This document shows, one piece after another, positions 26,201 through 34,861 of a stretch of 64,000 nucleotides of DNA. A model generated the notes under the pieces. The model had not been told where the DNA came from and made no database searches. It worked only from the letters and a program-made list of their open reading frames with translations. The stretch comes from Candidatus Eremiobacterota bacterium (GTDB lineage Bacteria; Vulcanimicrobiota; Vulcanimicrobiia; Vulcanimicrobiales; Vulcanimicrobiaceae). The translations under genes were made by a program, and so were the position numbers. The stretch lies in assembly GCA_019235885.1 (NCBI GenBank), contig JAFAKB010000018.1, forward strand, positions 62,001 to 126,000. Reading direction: 5' to 3'. The stretch's first letter is position 1; every line of letters starts with the position of its first letter.

Positions 26201-26514
26201 TTCGCCGCCAGGTCGATGTTGCGGTCGAGCTGGAACGTGCACACGATGCTGCTCGTCCCGTCGCTGGTCGTGCTCGAGCTGATGTAGCGCAGCCCGTCGA
26301 CGCCGTTGATCGCCTCTTCGAGCGGCGTCGTCACCGAGGCTTCGGCGGCCTGCGCGTTCGCGCCGATGTAGTTCGCGGTGACCGTGACGACCGGCGGTGC
26401 GACTTGCGGAAACTGCGCGACCGGCAAGGTCGGGATCGAGATCGCCCCGGCCAGAATGATAAACAGCGCGCACACCGACGCGAAGACGGGCCGGTGCAGG
26501 AAGAACTCGATCAC
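23263..26514 (-). CDS. RND efflux pump, HAE1 family (AcrB/MexB-like)
   Basis: The product is 1083 residues from the GTG at 26514, which gives the family start VIEFFLHRPVFASVCALFII; upstream in-frame codons lack the family pattern. It has 12 membrane helices in two repeats, with the proton-relay pair in helix 4 (GLVVDDAIVVIENIAR) and the helix 10-11 region near SKNAILIVEFANQRR. The long periplasmic loops include PNRAMMFVSLKPWDERK. The pump exports hydrophobic or amphiphilic compounds in exchange for protons. No adaptor or outer-membrane channel gene is adjacent, so it must use partners encoded elsewhere. Confidence 0.93.
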   Translation of the reverse strand: MIEFFLHRPVFASVCALFIILAGAISIPTLPVAQFPQVAPPVVTVTANYIGANAQAAEASVTTPLEEAINGVDGLRYISSSTTSDGTSSIVCTFQLDRNIDLAANDVQNQVNNTFGRLPAEVRATGVTVTKNSGTFVIALGMASSDPRYDRVFISNYAANNIVDVLKRVKGVNDVRIFGERRYAMRLWLDPIRLNQSHLTATDVVNALQTQNVQVAAGSIGSAPIRADQPYQISVRALGRLRTAEDFGNLILRANPDAGFVRLRDVGRVQLGAESYAQDLRLSGKDAIGIAVLTLPSANALQVARDVRATMNKLEGRFPAGITYQFGFDATPFVAESIREVLKTLSISIVLVIAVVFLFLQSWKTTLIPAITIPVSLIGTFALMKVLGFSINTLTLFGLTLATGLVVDDAIVVIENIARFVNEKGMDPYHGASAAMKEITSAVIASSLVLLAVFIPVAFFAGTTGQLYKQFALTIACAISISLFNALTLTPTLSALLLGEHTVHRTGFYGMINRAIDAGRNGYHAILPALLRWRVVVLALFALGLVATYFAYQTIPTGFLPDEDLGYFYVTVQLPEGASLADTERVTRRIEGILKGFPEVSIVFEPNGTQFGINAPNRAMMFVSLKPWDERKSASSSADGVMRRLRPQLAQIANASVLAFNPPAIRGIGNLAGFQFELQDQDNVGIPALADAARGLIREARADQTLRNVSTTFRDDAPQYVVEVDRQKVAALGVPLSDVFAAMQVYLGSEYVNDFDFLNRSYRVYVQADTPFRDRLGALDRIYVRTGGTGPEQAATIPLSSLVRTHVEKIAPIITHYNLMRSIEINGVPAPGYGSGDALAAMAKAAQNLPSGTAYEWTGISLEQIEFGSQALLIFGLGLLCVFLVLAANYENYGDPIIILVSVPLAILGAILALDVRSLPSDLYAQVGYLMLIALASKNAILIVEFANQRRRLGLSAAEAVREAAQTRLRPILMTSLAFILATVPLVLASGAGAASRRSLGTAVFGGMILSTVLNLFVVPVVYVALAGLRERFARRKRAVPATATNGHAPPGSVPVSVMRTADGEILLHFADGSDPVRLSIPE

Positions 26515-26615
26515 CGGCGCGTTTCTTCGCCCTCGTCCCGCCCGATCACCCGTCGGACCCCGTTCCCAGCCTATTGCCAGCAAAGTGCCGGGCCGCGCGC
26601 GGCGAACGGCCGAGC

Positions 26616-27161
26616 ATGCACCAGGTGCGGCGCACCGCCGCGGTCGCCATCGCAATTCTCAGCGCGCCGCCGCACGGCGTGATCTTCGTCGAGCGCGCCG
26701 CGCACTTGCGCGACCATCCCGGTCAGATCGCGCTCCCGGGCGGCTCGGTCGATCCGGCCGACGGCGGCGACTTGCGGCAGACCGCGCTGCGCGAGTTGCG
26801 CGAGGAGGTCGGCGTGGCGCCGGAGCGCGTGCGGATCGTCGGCGAGCTGCCGGTCGTTCGCCAGCAGCGCGCGAACAACTTCGACGTGACGCCGTTCGTC
26901 GCGACCGTCGCGCCCGGCCCGCTGACGATCGACGGCACCGAGACCGCCGCCGTCTTTACCATCCCGCTCGCGGTGGTGATCGACGAGCTGACGCACGGCA
27001 CGGTGCACGTCGGCAAGATCAGCATCGAGACGCACCTGCTCGACTACGAGCGGCGCCGCGTGTGGGGTTTGACCGGCCGCATCCTGCGCGATTTCGTCGA
27101 CGCCTGGAACGACGCGGCGAACCCGTTGCGCTCGGCGATCGAAGGCGCGCTCGCCGCGTGA
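26616..27161 (+). CDS. Nudix hydrolase, CoA-pyrophosphatase type
   Basis: The product, 181 residues from the ATG at 26616, combines the NudL/UPF0035 motif (FVERAAHLRDHPGQIALPGG) with a Nudix box ending ALRELREEVGV. The first Glu of the classical box is replaced by Gly, but the three catalytic acidic residues of REUxEE are kept. Enzymes of this type hydrolyse CoA or its derivatives to 3',5'-ADP and phosphopantetheine. An upstream ATG at 26574 is in frame but adds a non-conserved tail. Its stop overlaps the start of the aspartyl-protease gene. Confidence 0.85.
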   Translation: MHQVRRTAAVAIAILSAPPHGVIFVERAAHLRDHPGQIALPGGSVDPADGGDLRQTALRELREEVGVAPERVRIVGELPVVRQQRANNFDVTPFVATVAPGPLTIDGTETAAVFTIPLAVVIDELTHGTVHVGKISIETHLLDYERRRVWGLTGRILRDFVDAWNDAANPLRSAIEGALAA

Positions 27162-28702
27162 AGCGCGCGCTTGCACTCGCCGCCACGCTGGCGTGCATCG
27201 CCGCGCTGCGCACGTCGGCGCGGGCCGAGTGGCGCCCGCCCGACTTGCGCCCGACGAAGACGCCGCTGGCCGAGGTGCTTGCGGCCTACACGAAAGGAAC
27301 CGGTGCGCTCGATTCGCGCTTCGCGCAGCGGCGCGAGCGCTGGACGTACGTCAACGGCCCGCGCCGGCTTCCGGTGCGCGTCGCCGTGCTGAACGACGAT
27401 TTTCGCGCGAACGTCGAGCTGAACGGCGCGGAATACGCCGGCGGACGGTGGAACGGCGTGCGCTGGCGCGCCGACGCGAACGGGATCGCGCACGGGACGC
27501 TCTCCGACGATCAGGGCGACGCGGTCGATCGTCTTCCGCAGAGCGTCTTTCCGTTCGCGACGAGCGAGTGCGAGCTGGCCGGCGAGTCGGAGAAGTTCGC
27601 CCCCGCGTGGGTTCTCGCCGATCGCGCGCCGCACGACAGGCCGCACTGGCTCTACGTCGACAAAACGTCCGGCTTGATCTCGCACGAGGTCACCCGCGAA
27701 GGCGCGCGCACGATCGTCACCTCGTTCGAAGACTTCGAGCCGCTCGGAACGCTGCGCCGGCCGCGCCGCTGGCACGTCACCGACGGCAACCGCACGAACG
27801 ACCTCGACGTGCGCGTCGACGCGATCGAACCCGCGCAGCTGGCGCCCCGCGATGTCGCGATCCCGCCGACGCAGCGGACGTTCCGCGCGCCGAACGCGCG
27901 CGACGGCACCGTCGTGCTCCCTGTCCATTTCCGCGGCCGCACGATCTTCGTCGACGCCGGCGTCGACGGCCGGCGCGCGCAGTTCGTTCTCGACACCGGC
28001 ACGGCGAGCATCACGCTCGACAGCGGTTACGCCGGGAGGCGCGGCTGGTCGCCGGTCCTCGAGCATGCCACCGTTCCGCACATGACGGTCGGCGCGCTCG
28101 CGCTCGACGACGTCTCGACGCTCGCGATCCCCATCAACATCGGGTATTCGATCGGCGGCATCTTAGGCTACGACTTCTTCGTCGGGCACGTCGTGCACGT
28201 CGACTACGCGAACGAGCGCGTCGAGGTGATGACGACGGAAGCCGCCGCGCCGGTCTTCCGTGACGGGAAGGCGACCGTCATTCCGGCCGACTTCGACGAG
28301 GGAGTTCCGCTCGTTCGGGCTGCGTTCGGTTCGGCGGTGGGCGATCGTTTCGCGCTCGACACCGGCTCGCCGCATCTGTACGTGCTGGCGCCGTTCGAGC
28401 AGCGCTACAAGACCGCGATCGACGCGCTGTGGACGCCCGCCTCGTTCGGCCGCCAGTCGACCGCCGAGGAGGTTTACTTGGAGGGATCGATCGTCGTCTC
28501 CGCGCGGCGCGTCGCAAGCTTCACGCTGGGCCCGCAGCGGTTCGACGACGTCCTGGTCGGAATACAACAGCCGAACGCGGCCCGCGACGCGATCGACATC
28601 GCGCTGGACGGGATCGTCGGGACCGACCAGATGCGCGATTTCGACTGGTGGTTCGACTACGACGGCGGCCGGATCGCGGTGCGGCGGAACGGCCTGCGCT
28701 AA
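27158..28702 (+). CDS. Exported retropepsin-like aspartyl protease
   Basis: The 514-residue product starts at a GTG overlapping the Nudix stop and has a signal peptide (VKRALALAATLACIAALRTS, cut after ARA). Residues 25-250 form an uncharacterised beta-rich domain with WLYVDKTSGLISHEV, like outer-membrane lipoprotein-sorting folds. The C-terminal half has two retropepsin-type lobes, each with a DTG motif: VLDTGTASITL near residue 278 and ALDTGSPHLYV near residue 401. That makes a single-chain, pepsin-like pair. It may cleave periplasmic peptides; the substrate is unknown. Confidence 0.82.
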   Translation: MKRALALAATLACIAALRTSARAEWRPPDLRPTKTPLAEVLAAYTKGTGALDSRFAQRRERWTYVNGPRRLPVRVAVLNDDFRANVELNGAEYAGGRWNGVRWRADANGIAHGTLSDDQGDAVDRLPQSVFPFATSECELAGESEKFAPAWVLADRAPHDRPHWLYVDKTSGLISHEVTREGARTIVTSFEDFEPLGTLRRPRRWHVTDGNRTNDLDVRVDAIEPAQLAPRDVAIPPTQRTFRAPNARDGTVVLPVHFRGRTIFVDAGVDGRRAQFVLDTGTASITLDSGYAGRRGWSPVLEHATVPHMTVGALALDDVSTLAIPINIGYSIGGILGYDFFVGHVVHVDYANERVEVMTTEAAAPVFRDGKATVIPADFDEGVPLVRAAFGSAVGDRFALDTGSPHLYVLAPFEQRYKTAIDALWTPASFGRQSTAEEVYLEGSIVVSARRVASFTLGPQRFDDVLVGIQQPNAARDAIDIALDGIVGTDQMRDFDWWFDYDGGRIAVRRNGLR

Positions 28703-28726
28703 CCTCGAAGGCTGGGGCGGCCGTGT

Positions 28727-29725
28727 ATGAACGAGCGCCGTTTTCTCCTCCGCAGGCTGCTGCTCGCCGCAACGCTGCTGATCGCCGTGACGGCGGTCGG
28801 CACGGCGGGCTACGTGATGGTCGAAGGCTGGTCGTGGTTCGACTCGCTGTACATGACCGTCACCACGATAACGACCATCGGCGGCGGCGAGCCGGCGAAG
28901 ATGGACGTCGCCGGAAAGTCGTGGACGATCGTCGTCGTCGCGATCGGCTTCGGCTCGCTGACCTATACGGTGCTCGCGCTCTTCAGCTACGTCGTCGAAG
29001 GCCATCTCTTCGCCGAGGTCTCGCAGCGCCGCATGCGGCGGCGCGCCGCGCGCATGGTTGATCACTTCATCCTGTGCGGCTACGGCCGCGTCGGCGGCGA
29101 GATCGCGCGCGACTTCGCCGCCGAGGGGATCGCGTTCGTCATCGTCGACATCAACCCCGACTCGCTCGAGCGCGCGGCGGCGGAAGGGCTCGTCGTGGTC
29201 AACGGCAACGCCGCCGACGTCGCGACGCCGCAGGCGGCGGGGATCGAGCGCGCGCGCGGGCTGGTGACCGCGGTCGACGCGGACGCGGACAACATCTACG
29301 TGACGCTCTCGGCGCGCATCTTGCGGCCCGACCTGTTCATCGTCGCGCGCGCGAACCGCGAGGACGCCGAGCCCAAGCTGCGCCTCGCCGGCGCGAACCG
29401 CGTCATCTCGCCGTACACGATCGGCGGGCGCCGCATGGCGAGCCTGGCGATGCGCCCGACCGCCGTCGAGTTCGTCGACACGGTGCTCTCGGCGAACAAC
29501 GGTCAGCTGCTGCTCGAAGACATCACGATCGCGGCCGGCTCGGCGTGGATCGGCCGCGCGCTGGTCGAGCTGTTCCCCGACGGCGACGAAGCGTTCGTCC
29601 TGGCGCTCAAGCGCGACGGCGAGATGCGCTTCCGCCCGGCCGCGGAGACGCCGCTGCAAGCCGGCGACGAGCTCGTCGCGGCCGGCCCGCCGAAAGCGAT
29701 CCGCGCGCTGGAGCAGCGGCTCTAG
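28727..29725 (+). CDS. Two-helix potassium channel with TrkA (RCK) domains
   Basis: The 332-residue product has a short N-terminal helix, a pore helix and filter (TVTTITTIGGGE at residues about 44-55), a second helix (IVVVAIGFGSLTYTVLALF), then a TrkA-N NAD-binding domain (HFILCGYGRVGGEIARDF near residue 112) and a TrkA-C domain at the end. This is the MthK/KtrA-like channel plan. The filter reads TIGGGE where most potassium channels have TVGYGD, which may change selectivity. The conserved VDADADNIYVTLSAR and DLFIVARAN segments of the Rossmann domain are intact. Confidence 0.88.
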   Translation: MNERRFLLRRLLLAATLLIAVTAVGTAGYVMVEGWSWFDSLYMTVTTITTIGGGEPAKMDVAGKSWTIVVVAIGFGSLTYTVLALFSYVVEGHLFAEVSQRRMRRRAARMVDHFILCGYGRVGGEIARDFAAEGIAFVIVDINPDSLERAAAEGLVVVNGNAADVATPQAAGIERARGLVTAVDADADNIYVTLSARILRPDLFIVARANREDAEPKLRLAGANRVISPYTIGGRRMASLAMRPTAVEFVDTVLSANNGQLLLEDITIAAGSAWIGRALVELFPDGDEAFVLALKRDGEMRFRPAAETPLQAGDELVAAGPPKAIRALEQRL

Positions 29726-29769
29726 GGCCGCGGGCGGGTCCGCTCACCGGACGCCGGGAACCCTGGCGA

Positions 29770-30432
29770 ATGATCGTCAGCATCGCGCGCGAGCTCGGCG
29801 CCGGAGGGCGCACGGTCGGCGAGGCACTCGCCGCCGCGCTGGGCGCGCCGCTGCTGGACGAACGTGACTTCATCGACGAGCTGGCGGCGCGCCGCGGGCT
29901 CGCGCCGGAGTTCGTCGAGCAGCACATCGAGCGCGCGCCGAATGCCGCCGAGCGCCTGATCTCCGACCTCGCCGCGGCGACCGCGATGCTGCCGATCCCG
30001 GTGACGTCGATGCAGCCGGCCGAGACGATCGTCGACACGGTGCGCGAGGTCGTCCTCGAGCGCGCGCAGCGCGGGCACGTCGTCGTGATCGGCCACGGCG
30101 GCGTGAGCCTGCTCGGGTGGCGGCCGGCCGGGATACCGGTGCTCGCGATCTTGCTGCGCGCCGGGCGCGCGTGGCGGATCGACCAGCTCGCGCGCCGCTA
30201 CGGCATCACGCCCGACGAGGCGCGCGCGCGCGTCCAGCGCACCGACGAAGCGCGGGTGCGCTATCAAAAGCACTACTTCGACTCGGATCTCTACGACAGC
30301 CGGCAGTACGACGTCACGCTGAACACCGAATCGCTCGGACTCGATTTGGCGATCGCGATCGCGACCAGCGCCGCCGAAGAGTTCGCCCGCCGCGAAACGC
30401 CGGCGGCCGTCGGCCCGGAAAGCAGCCCATGA
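29770..30432 (+). CDS. Cytidylate-kinase-like family protein
   Basis: The 220-residue product begins MIVSIARELGAGGRTVGE, the P-loop-like start of the cytidylate kinase-like family (Cytidylate_kin2), in which the glycine-rich loop is relaxed from the classical GxxxxGK. Further family marks are LLDERDFIDEL, VVIGHGGVSLL and the lid segment QKHYFDSDLYDSRQYDV. These proteins are predicted nucleotide kinases, with unknown substrates for most. The gene starts at an ATG 44 bases after the channel gene, and its stop overlaps the CYTH-CHAD start, so they form an operon. Confidence 0.8.
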   Translation: MIVSIARELGAGGRTVGEALAAALGAPLLDERDFIDELAARRGLAPEFVEQHIERAPNAAERLISDLAAATAMLPIPVTSMQPAETIVDTVREVVLERAQRGHVVVIGHGGVSLLGWRPAGIPVLAILLRAGRAWRIDQLARRYGITPDEARARVQRTDEARVRYQKHYFDSDLYDSRQYDVTLNTESLGLDLAIAIATSAAEEFARRETPAAVGPESSP

Positions 30433-31922
30433 ACGGCACGGTCGAACGCGAGCTCAAGCTCGAGCCGCCCGACACGTTCTCGCTGGCGCGGCTGCAGCCG
30501 CGGCTCGATTCCTACGTCGCCGCGCCGGTGCGGCTGAAGCGGCTGCACACGGTCTACTACGACACGCCCGACCTGCGCCTCACGCGCTGGGGCTGCAGCT
30601 TGCGGCTGCGGCACGGCGAGGGCTGGACGCTGAAGATTCCGGTGCCGCAGAGCTCGCAAGCGCTCTATCGCGAAGAGCACGAGTTTCCGGAAGAAGGCGC
30701 CGGCGTTCCGGCCGCGGTGCTCGATCTGGCGACGGCGTATTTGCGCGGCGCGGCGCCGCGCCCGGTCGCCGAGTTGCGGACGCTGCGCGCGAGCCGGCAG
30801 CTGTTGAGCGACGGCGGCGAGGATCTGGCCGAAGTGGTCGAGGACGACGTGCGCGTCGTCGAGGGCACGCACGTCGTGCGGCGCTTCCGGCAAGTCGAGA
30901 TCGAGCTGGCCGACGCCGCGCCCGACGATTTGCTCCAGGTGCTCGCGCACGTGCTGCAGGCCGAAGGCGCGGGCAAGCCGGACCCGGTTCCGAAGAACGT
31001 GCACGCGCTGGGCGAGCGCGCCCGCGAGCCGGAGCTCAGCGCGCCCGAGCTAGGTGGCGACGCGCGCATCAGCGAGGTCGTGCGCGCGGCGCTCACGGGC
31101 TCGGTCGAGCGCATCGTGCGGTACGATGCGAAGCTGCGCTTGCACGCCGACGAAGAGGCGATCCATCACGCGCGCGTCGCGGTGCGCCGGCTGCGCAGCG
31201 ATCTGCGCACGTTCCGCCCGGTCTTCGAGCGCGCGTGGGCCGACGGCTTGCGCGAGCGGCTCTCCTGGCTGCAGGACGGGCTCTCCGCCGCGCGCGACGC
31301 CGACGTGCTGATCGAGGGCCTGCGCAAACGCAGCGAGGCGCTCCCCGACGGCGACCGCCGCCGGCTCGACGAAGTGCTCGCGCCGCTGCGCGAAGCGCGC
31401 GAGGCGGCCTACGAGCACGTGCGCGCGATGTTGCGCGAGCGGCGCTACGTGCTGCTGCTGCAAGCGCTGGTCGACGGCGCGAAGCGGCCGGCGTTCGAAG
31501 CCGCGGCCGACGAGCCGGCCCGCGAAGCGATCCCGCGCATCGTCAAGGACGCGTGGAAGACACTGCGCAAGCGCGTGCGCCGCCGGACGCGCCCGCCGTC
31601 CGACCGTGAGCTGCACGGCATCCGCATCGCGGCGAAGCGCGCGCGCTACGGCGCCGAAGCGGTCGCGCCGGTCGCCGGCCGGTGCGCGCGGCGGCTCGCG
31701 AGCGCGGCGGAAGAGCTGCAGACGATCCTGGGCGAGCAGCACGACGCGGTCGTCGCCTGCGAACGGCTGCATGCGCTCGAAGCTGAGCCGCAGCGCGCAT
31801 TTGTCGCCGGCGAGCTCGCGTCGCTAGAGTACGCCGCGTCGCTCGGCGCGCGCGCAGCGTGGCGCGCTGAGTGGAACGAGGCAAAACGCGCGTGGGGCCG
31901 GTTCGAGCGCGCCCTGCGATGA
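30429..31922 (+). CDS. CYTH-CHAD protein (triphosphate tunnel metalloenzyme fused to CHAD)
   Basis: The 497-residue product starts with a CYTH domain (residues about 1-200): the ExExK motif is ERELKL at residues 6-11, followed by YYDTPDLRL, LRLRHGEGWTLK and EIELAD, the tunnel-lining acid and base residues. The CHAD domain (about 215-490) is helical with HHARVAVRRLRSDLRTF and HGIRIAAKRARYGAE, its conserved His and Arg residues. CYTH enzymes hydrolyse triphosphate or thiamine triphosphate; CHAD domains bind inorganic polyphosphate. A role in polyphosphate metabolism is likely. It overlaps both neighbours by four bases. Confidence 0.9.
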   Translation: MNGTVERELKLEPPDTFSLARLQPRLDSYVAAPVRLKRLHTVYYDTPDLRLTRWGCSLRLRHGEGWTLKIPVPQSSQALYREEHEFPEEGAGVPAAVLDLATAYLRGAAPRPVAELRTLRASRQLLSDGGEDLAEVVEDDVRVVEGTHVVRRFRQVEIELADAAPDDLLQVLAHVLQAEGAGKPDPVPKNVHALGERAREPELSAPELGGDARISEVVRAALTGSVERIVRYDAKLRLHADEEAIHHARVAVRRLRSDLRTFRPVFERAWADGLRERLSWLQDGLSAARDADVLIEGLRKRSEALPDGDRRRLDEVLAPLREAREAAYEHVRAMLRERRYVLLLQALVDGAKRPAFEAAADEPAREAIPRIVKDAWKTLRKRVRRRTRPPSDRELHGIRIAAKRARYGAEAVAPVAGRCARRLASAAEELQTILGEQHDAVVACERLHALEAEPQRAFVAGELASLEYAASLGARAAWRAEWNEAKRAWGRFERALR

Positions 31923-32380
31923 GCGCACACGACCTGCGCTCGGGAGCGCCGCGCCGGTGGAAGACCGACGTCGACGGCGTGATCTGGCTGCCGCGGATGA
32001 TCGACAAGGCGCGCGCCTACGACGCCGGGACACTGGGGTTGTACTTGTACGGACAGTCGCCGGTCGACGCGAGCTTGCTGCGCGCCGGACGGATCGCCTA
32101 CGACGACGTGCTGGAGGTGGTGCGCTCTTCGCCCGACGACGCCGGCGTGCTGGCCGCGCTCGAGCGCCGCGCGCCCGGCGCGCGGGCGCGGATGCGCGCG
32201 TGGAGCGCGAAGCCGCCGCTGAAAGCGCGGATCATCTTCGCCTGGAACGACGTCGACGAGGGCTACGCGCGCGGCCCGCTCGCGCGCGTCGTGCGCTTTC
32301 TCTCGAACGCGATCTATCCGGCGCTCACGGCGTCGCTGCGGTTGGTGCGGCCATTCAACTCACGATCGAAGCGGGCGTAG
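31919..32380 (+). CDS. DUF5069 family protein
   Basis: The product is 153 residues from the ATG at 31919, which overlaps the CYTH-CHAD stop. It matches the DUF5069 pattern: DLRSGAPRRW, DGVIWLPRMIDKARA, LGLYLYGQSPVDA and FAWNDVDEGYARGP. The function of this small soluble family is unknown. The coupling to the CYTH-CHAD and kinase-like genes suggests a shared metabolic role, but nothing in the sequence says which. Its 3' end overlaps the convergent DUF4232-like gene by 26 bases. Confidence 0.8.
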   Translation: MSAHDLRSGAPRRWKTDVDGVIWLPRMIDKARAYDAGTLGLYLYGQSPVDASLLRAGRIAYDDVLEVVRSSPDDAGVLAALERRAPGARARMRAWSAKPPLKARIIFAWNDVDEGYARGPLARVVRFLSNAIYPALTASLRLVRPFNSRSKRA

Positions 32381-32990
32381 GAACGGTCGCGTCGGCGACG
32401 CCGAGGCGCAGGTTCGAGACGTGCACCAGCCGGCCGGTGCAAGCCGGCATCGTCGACTTCGCGCTCAGCGGCGACTGCAGATCGGGAACGAAGATCTCGA
32501 TGCGCGCGGCCCGCTTGCAGTCCGTCGCCGTGTTCGTGGTGTTCTGCGGCCCGTAGCTCACCGTGAACGACGCCTCGCCGCCGGGCGGAAGCGTCAACAG
32601 CATCGCCATCATCGTCCGCGGCGCGAATTTCAACGGCAGCTCTTTGCCGCTCGCGTCGAACAGCCGGATCCCGGGGCTGCCGACGATGCGGCACGACGAG
32701 CTGCTGTGGTTCTTGACGCCGTACGTCCAGCCGGCGGGCATGCCGTGCGTCTTTCCGACCTCGCGCAGCGCGAGATCGGACGCCGTGCACGAGCGCGGCG
32801 GAAGGGGTGCCGGGCTGGCCGGCCCCGGCTGCGGACTCGGCGTCGTCGTGGCGGCCGGCGAGGAGGCGACCGGCGCCGGGGTCTCGACCAGGACCGGCGG
32901 CGCGGTTTGCGCGCCTGCCGGTCCCGCGAGGGCGCACAGGACGGCCGCGGCAGCAAGCGATGCAAGTAGACTCGGCGTGCGGCGGAGCAT
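32355..32990 (-). CDS. Exported DUF4232-like protein
   Basis: The 211-residue product has a signal peptide (residues about 1-27, ending AGPAGAQ), a Pro/Ser/Thr-rich linker (about 28-65) and a beta-sandwich domain resembling DUF4232: YGVKNHSSSSCRIVGSPGI, LTLPPGGEASFTVSYG and a late Cys (MPACTGRLVHV). Four cysteines could form two disulfides. Such domains are common in exported actinobacterial and related proteins of unknown role. It diverges from the korA gene. Confidence 0.7.
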   Translation of the reverse strand: MLRRTPSLLASLAAAAVLCALAGPAGAQTAPPVLVETPAPVASSPAATTTPSPQPGPASPAPLPPRSCTASDLALREVGKTHGMPAGWTYGVKNHSSSSCRIVGSPGIRLFDASGKELPLKFAPRTMMAMLLTLPPGGEASFTVSYGPQNTTNTATDCKRAARIEIFVPDLQSPLSAKSTMPACTGRLVHVSNLRLGVADATVPTPASIVS

Positions 32991-33086
32991 GCCCTTGGAA
33001 CGCGAGACAGGGCCGTCCCGTCACCGCTCGAACCTAGGAGGAAAGCCACGGCGCCGAGCACGGCGCCGGAACGTGAGGTGCCTCGA

Positions 33087-34856
33087 GTGATCCTCAACAA
33101 CGTCGAAGTGATGTTCGGCGGCCAAGCCGGCGACGGCAGCTTGACGACGGGCGACTTGATCGCCGGCGTGTTCAAGCGAATGGGACTCGAGGTCTACACG
33201 TACAAGGATTTCCCCTCGCGCATCCGCGGCGGGCACACCAACTACGTGATCCGAGCGGGGGAGCACCGCGACTTCGGCATGGCCGATGCGGTCGACGCGC
33301 TCGTCGCGTTCGACCTCGAAGCCGTCGAAGCTCACATCGAAGAGATGAGGCCCGGCGGCTTCGTCGTTTTCGACAACAGCTCGGAGACGATCCCCGACCA
33401 CGTCCGCCGCGCCGACGTCAACTGGTACGAAGTGCCGCTCGCGAAGATCGCGAAGGTAGAGCTCGGCCTGGAGCTGGTGCGCAACACGATCTCGCTCGGC
33501 GTCCTCGGTGCGCTGATCGGGATGGACCCGGAGATCGTCCGCAACGACGTGCGCGGCGTCTACCAGCGCAAGGGCGAGAAGGTCGTCGACCTCAACATGC
33601 GCGCGATCGAAGCCGGCGAGACGTACGTGCTGGAGAACTTCGCCGATCGGCCGACGGGCTACGGGCTCGTCGCCGGGAACGACGGCGACCGGCTCATCAT
33701 GATGGGCAACGACGCGATCGCGTACGGCGCGCTGGTCGCCGGCTGCCGCTTCATGGCCGGCTATCCGATCACGCCCGCGACCGACGTCCTCGAGTGGATG
33801 TCGAAGCAGTTGCCGAAGTTCGGGGGCGTCGTGGTGCAAGCCGAAGACGAGCTCGCGGCGATTACGATGACGCTCGGCGCGGCGTTCGCCGGCGTGCGCG
33901 CGATGACCGCGACGTCGGGACCCGGCCAGGCGCTGATGACCGAAGCGATCGGCCTCGCCGGCGTGCTGGAGATTCCGGTCGTCGTCGTCGAGTGCGCGCG
34001 GGCCGGCCCGTCGACGGGCATGCCGACGAAGACCGAGCAGAGCAATCTGAACCACCTGATCTACTCGGGCCACGGCGAGATCCCGCGCGTGGTGCTCGCG
34101 CCTGGAACCGTCGCGGAGTCGTTCGAGCTCGCGACGACCGCGTTCAACCTCGCGGAGAAGTACCAAGTCCCGGTATTCATCCTCACCGAACAGGCGCTGT
34201 GCCAGAGCAAGGCCACGCTGCAGCCGTTCGACCTCGACAAGGTCGTCGTCGACCGGGGCAAGCTAATCGAGGACGGCGAGGTGACGTTCGGCGAGTACAA
34301 GCGCTTCGCGTTCACCGGCGACAACGTCTCGCCGCGGGTGATCCCCGGCGTTCCGGGCGGGATGCACCTGGCGCCGGGCTCCGAGCACAACGACGCCGGC
34401 GTCATCACCGAGAACGCGGCCAACCGCGCGCGGATGATGGAGAAGCGGATGGGCAAGCTCGTCACGATGCACGACGACTTGCCGAAGCCCGTACTGCACG
34501 GGATCGCCGACGCCGACATCGCAATCGTCGGCTACGGCGCGAACCGCGGCCCGATCGCCGAAGCGGTACAGCGGCTGGCGAACGAAGGCGTGCTGACGCG
34601 CTTCCTGCAGCTGCGCACGCTCTGGCCGTTCCCCGACGAAGCGATCAAAGAGTTCGTGCGCGGTGCGGATCACGTCTTCGTCGTCGAGAACAACTACACC
34701 GGACAGCTCATGCAACTGATTCGCGCGGTGGTCGGACCGCTCGAAAAGCTGCACGGCGTGCGCAAGTACGACGGACGCCCGTTCCGGCCGATCGAGATCA
34801 TCGAGCCGGTGCTGGAGACCTGTCATCCCGAGCTCGCCGAAGGGCTGCGGAGATAA
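33087..34856 (+). CDS. korA: 2-oxoacid:ferredoxin oxidoreductase, alpha subunit with fused gamma domain
   Basis: The product is about 589 residues: a gamma domain (residues 1-180, MFGGQAGDGSLTTGDLIAG and RIRGGHTNYVIRAG) fused to the alpha pyrimidine-binding domain (NDAIAYGALVAGCRFMAGYP, ATSGPGQALMTEAIGLAG, STGMPTKTEQSNLN). With KorB it converts 2-oxoglutarate or a similar 2-oxoacid plus CoA to an acyl-CoA, CO2 and reduced ferredoxin. I place the start at the GTG at 33087 because GAGGTG sits six bases before it; a GTG at 33078 is also in frame. A stronger AGGAGG at 33036-33041 faces only an in-frame ACG at 33048. KorB follows five bases later. Confidence 0.9.
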   Translation: MILNNVEVMFGGQAGDGSLTTGDLIAGVFKRMGLEVYTYKDFPSRIRGGHTNYVIRAGEHRDFGMADAVDALVAFDLEAVEAHIEEMRPGGFVVFDNSSETIPDHVRRADVNWYEVPLAKIAKVELGLELVRNTISLGVLGALIGMDPEIVRNDVRGVYQRKGEKVVDLNMRAIEAGETYVLENFADRPTGYGLVAGNDGDRLIMMGNDAIAYGALVAGCRFMAGYPITPATDVLEWMSKQLPKFGGVVVQAEDELAAITMTLGAAFAGVRAMTATSGPGQALMTEAIGLAGVLEIPVVVVECARAGPSTGMPTKTEQSNLNHLIYSGHGEIPRVVLAPGTVAESFELATTAFNLAEKYQVPVFILTEQALCQSKATLQPFDLDKVVVDRGKLIEDGEVTFGEYKRFAFTGDNVSPRVIPGVPGGMHLAPGSEHNDAGVITENAANRARMMEKRMGKLVTMHDDLPKPVLHGIADADIAIVGYGANRGPIAEAVQRLANEGVLTRFLQLRTLWPFPDEAIKEFVRGADHVFVVENNYTGQLMQLIRAVVGPLEKLHGVRKYDGRPFRPIEIIEPVLETCHPELAEGLRR

Positions 34857-34861
34857 ATCTG

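Noticed and set aside
23974-26682. 902-codon open frame on the plus strand opposite the RND gene
   Set aside because: It is Arg/Asp/His-rich without any domain, mirrors a clear HAE1 pump on the other strand, and is typical of shadow frames in high-GC DNA.
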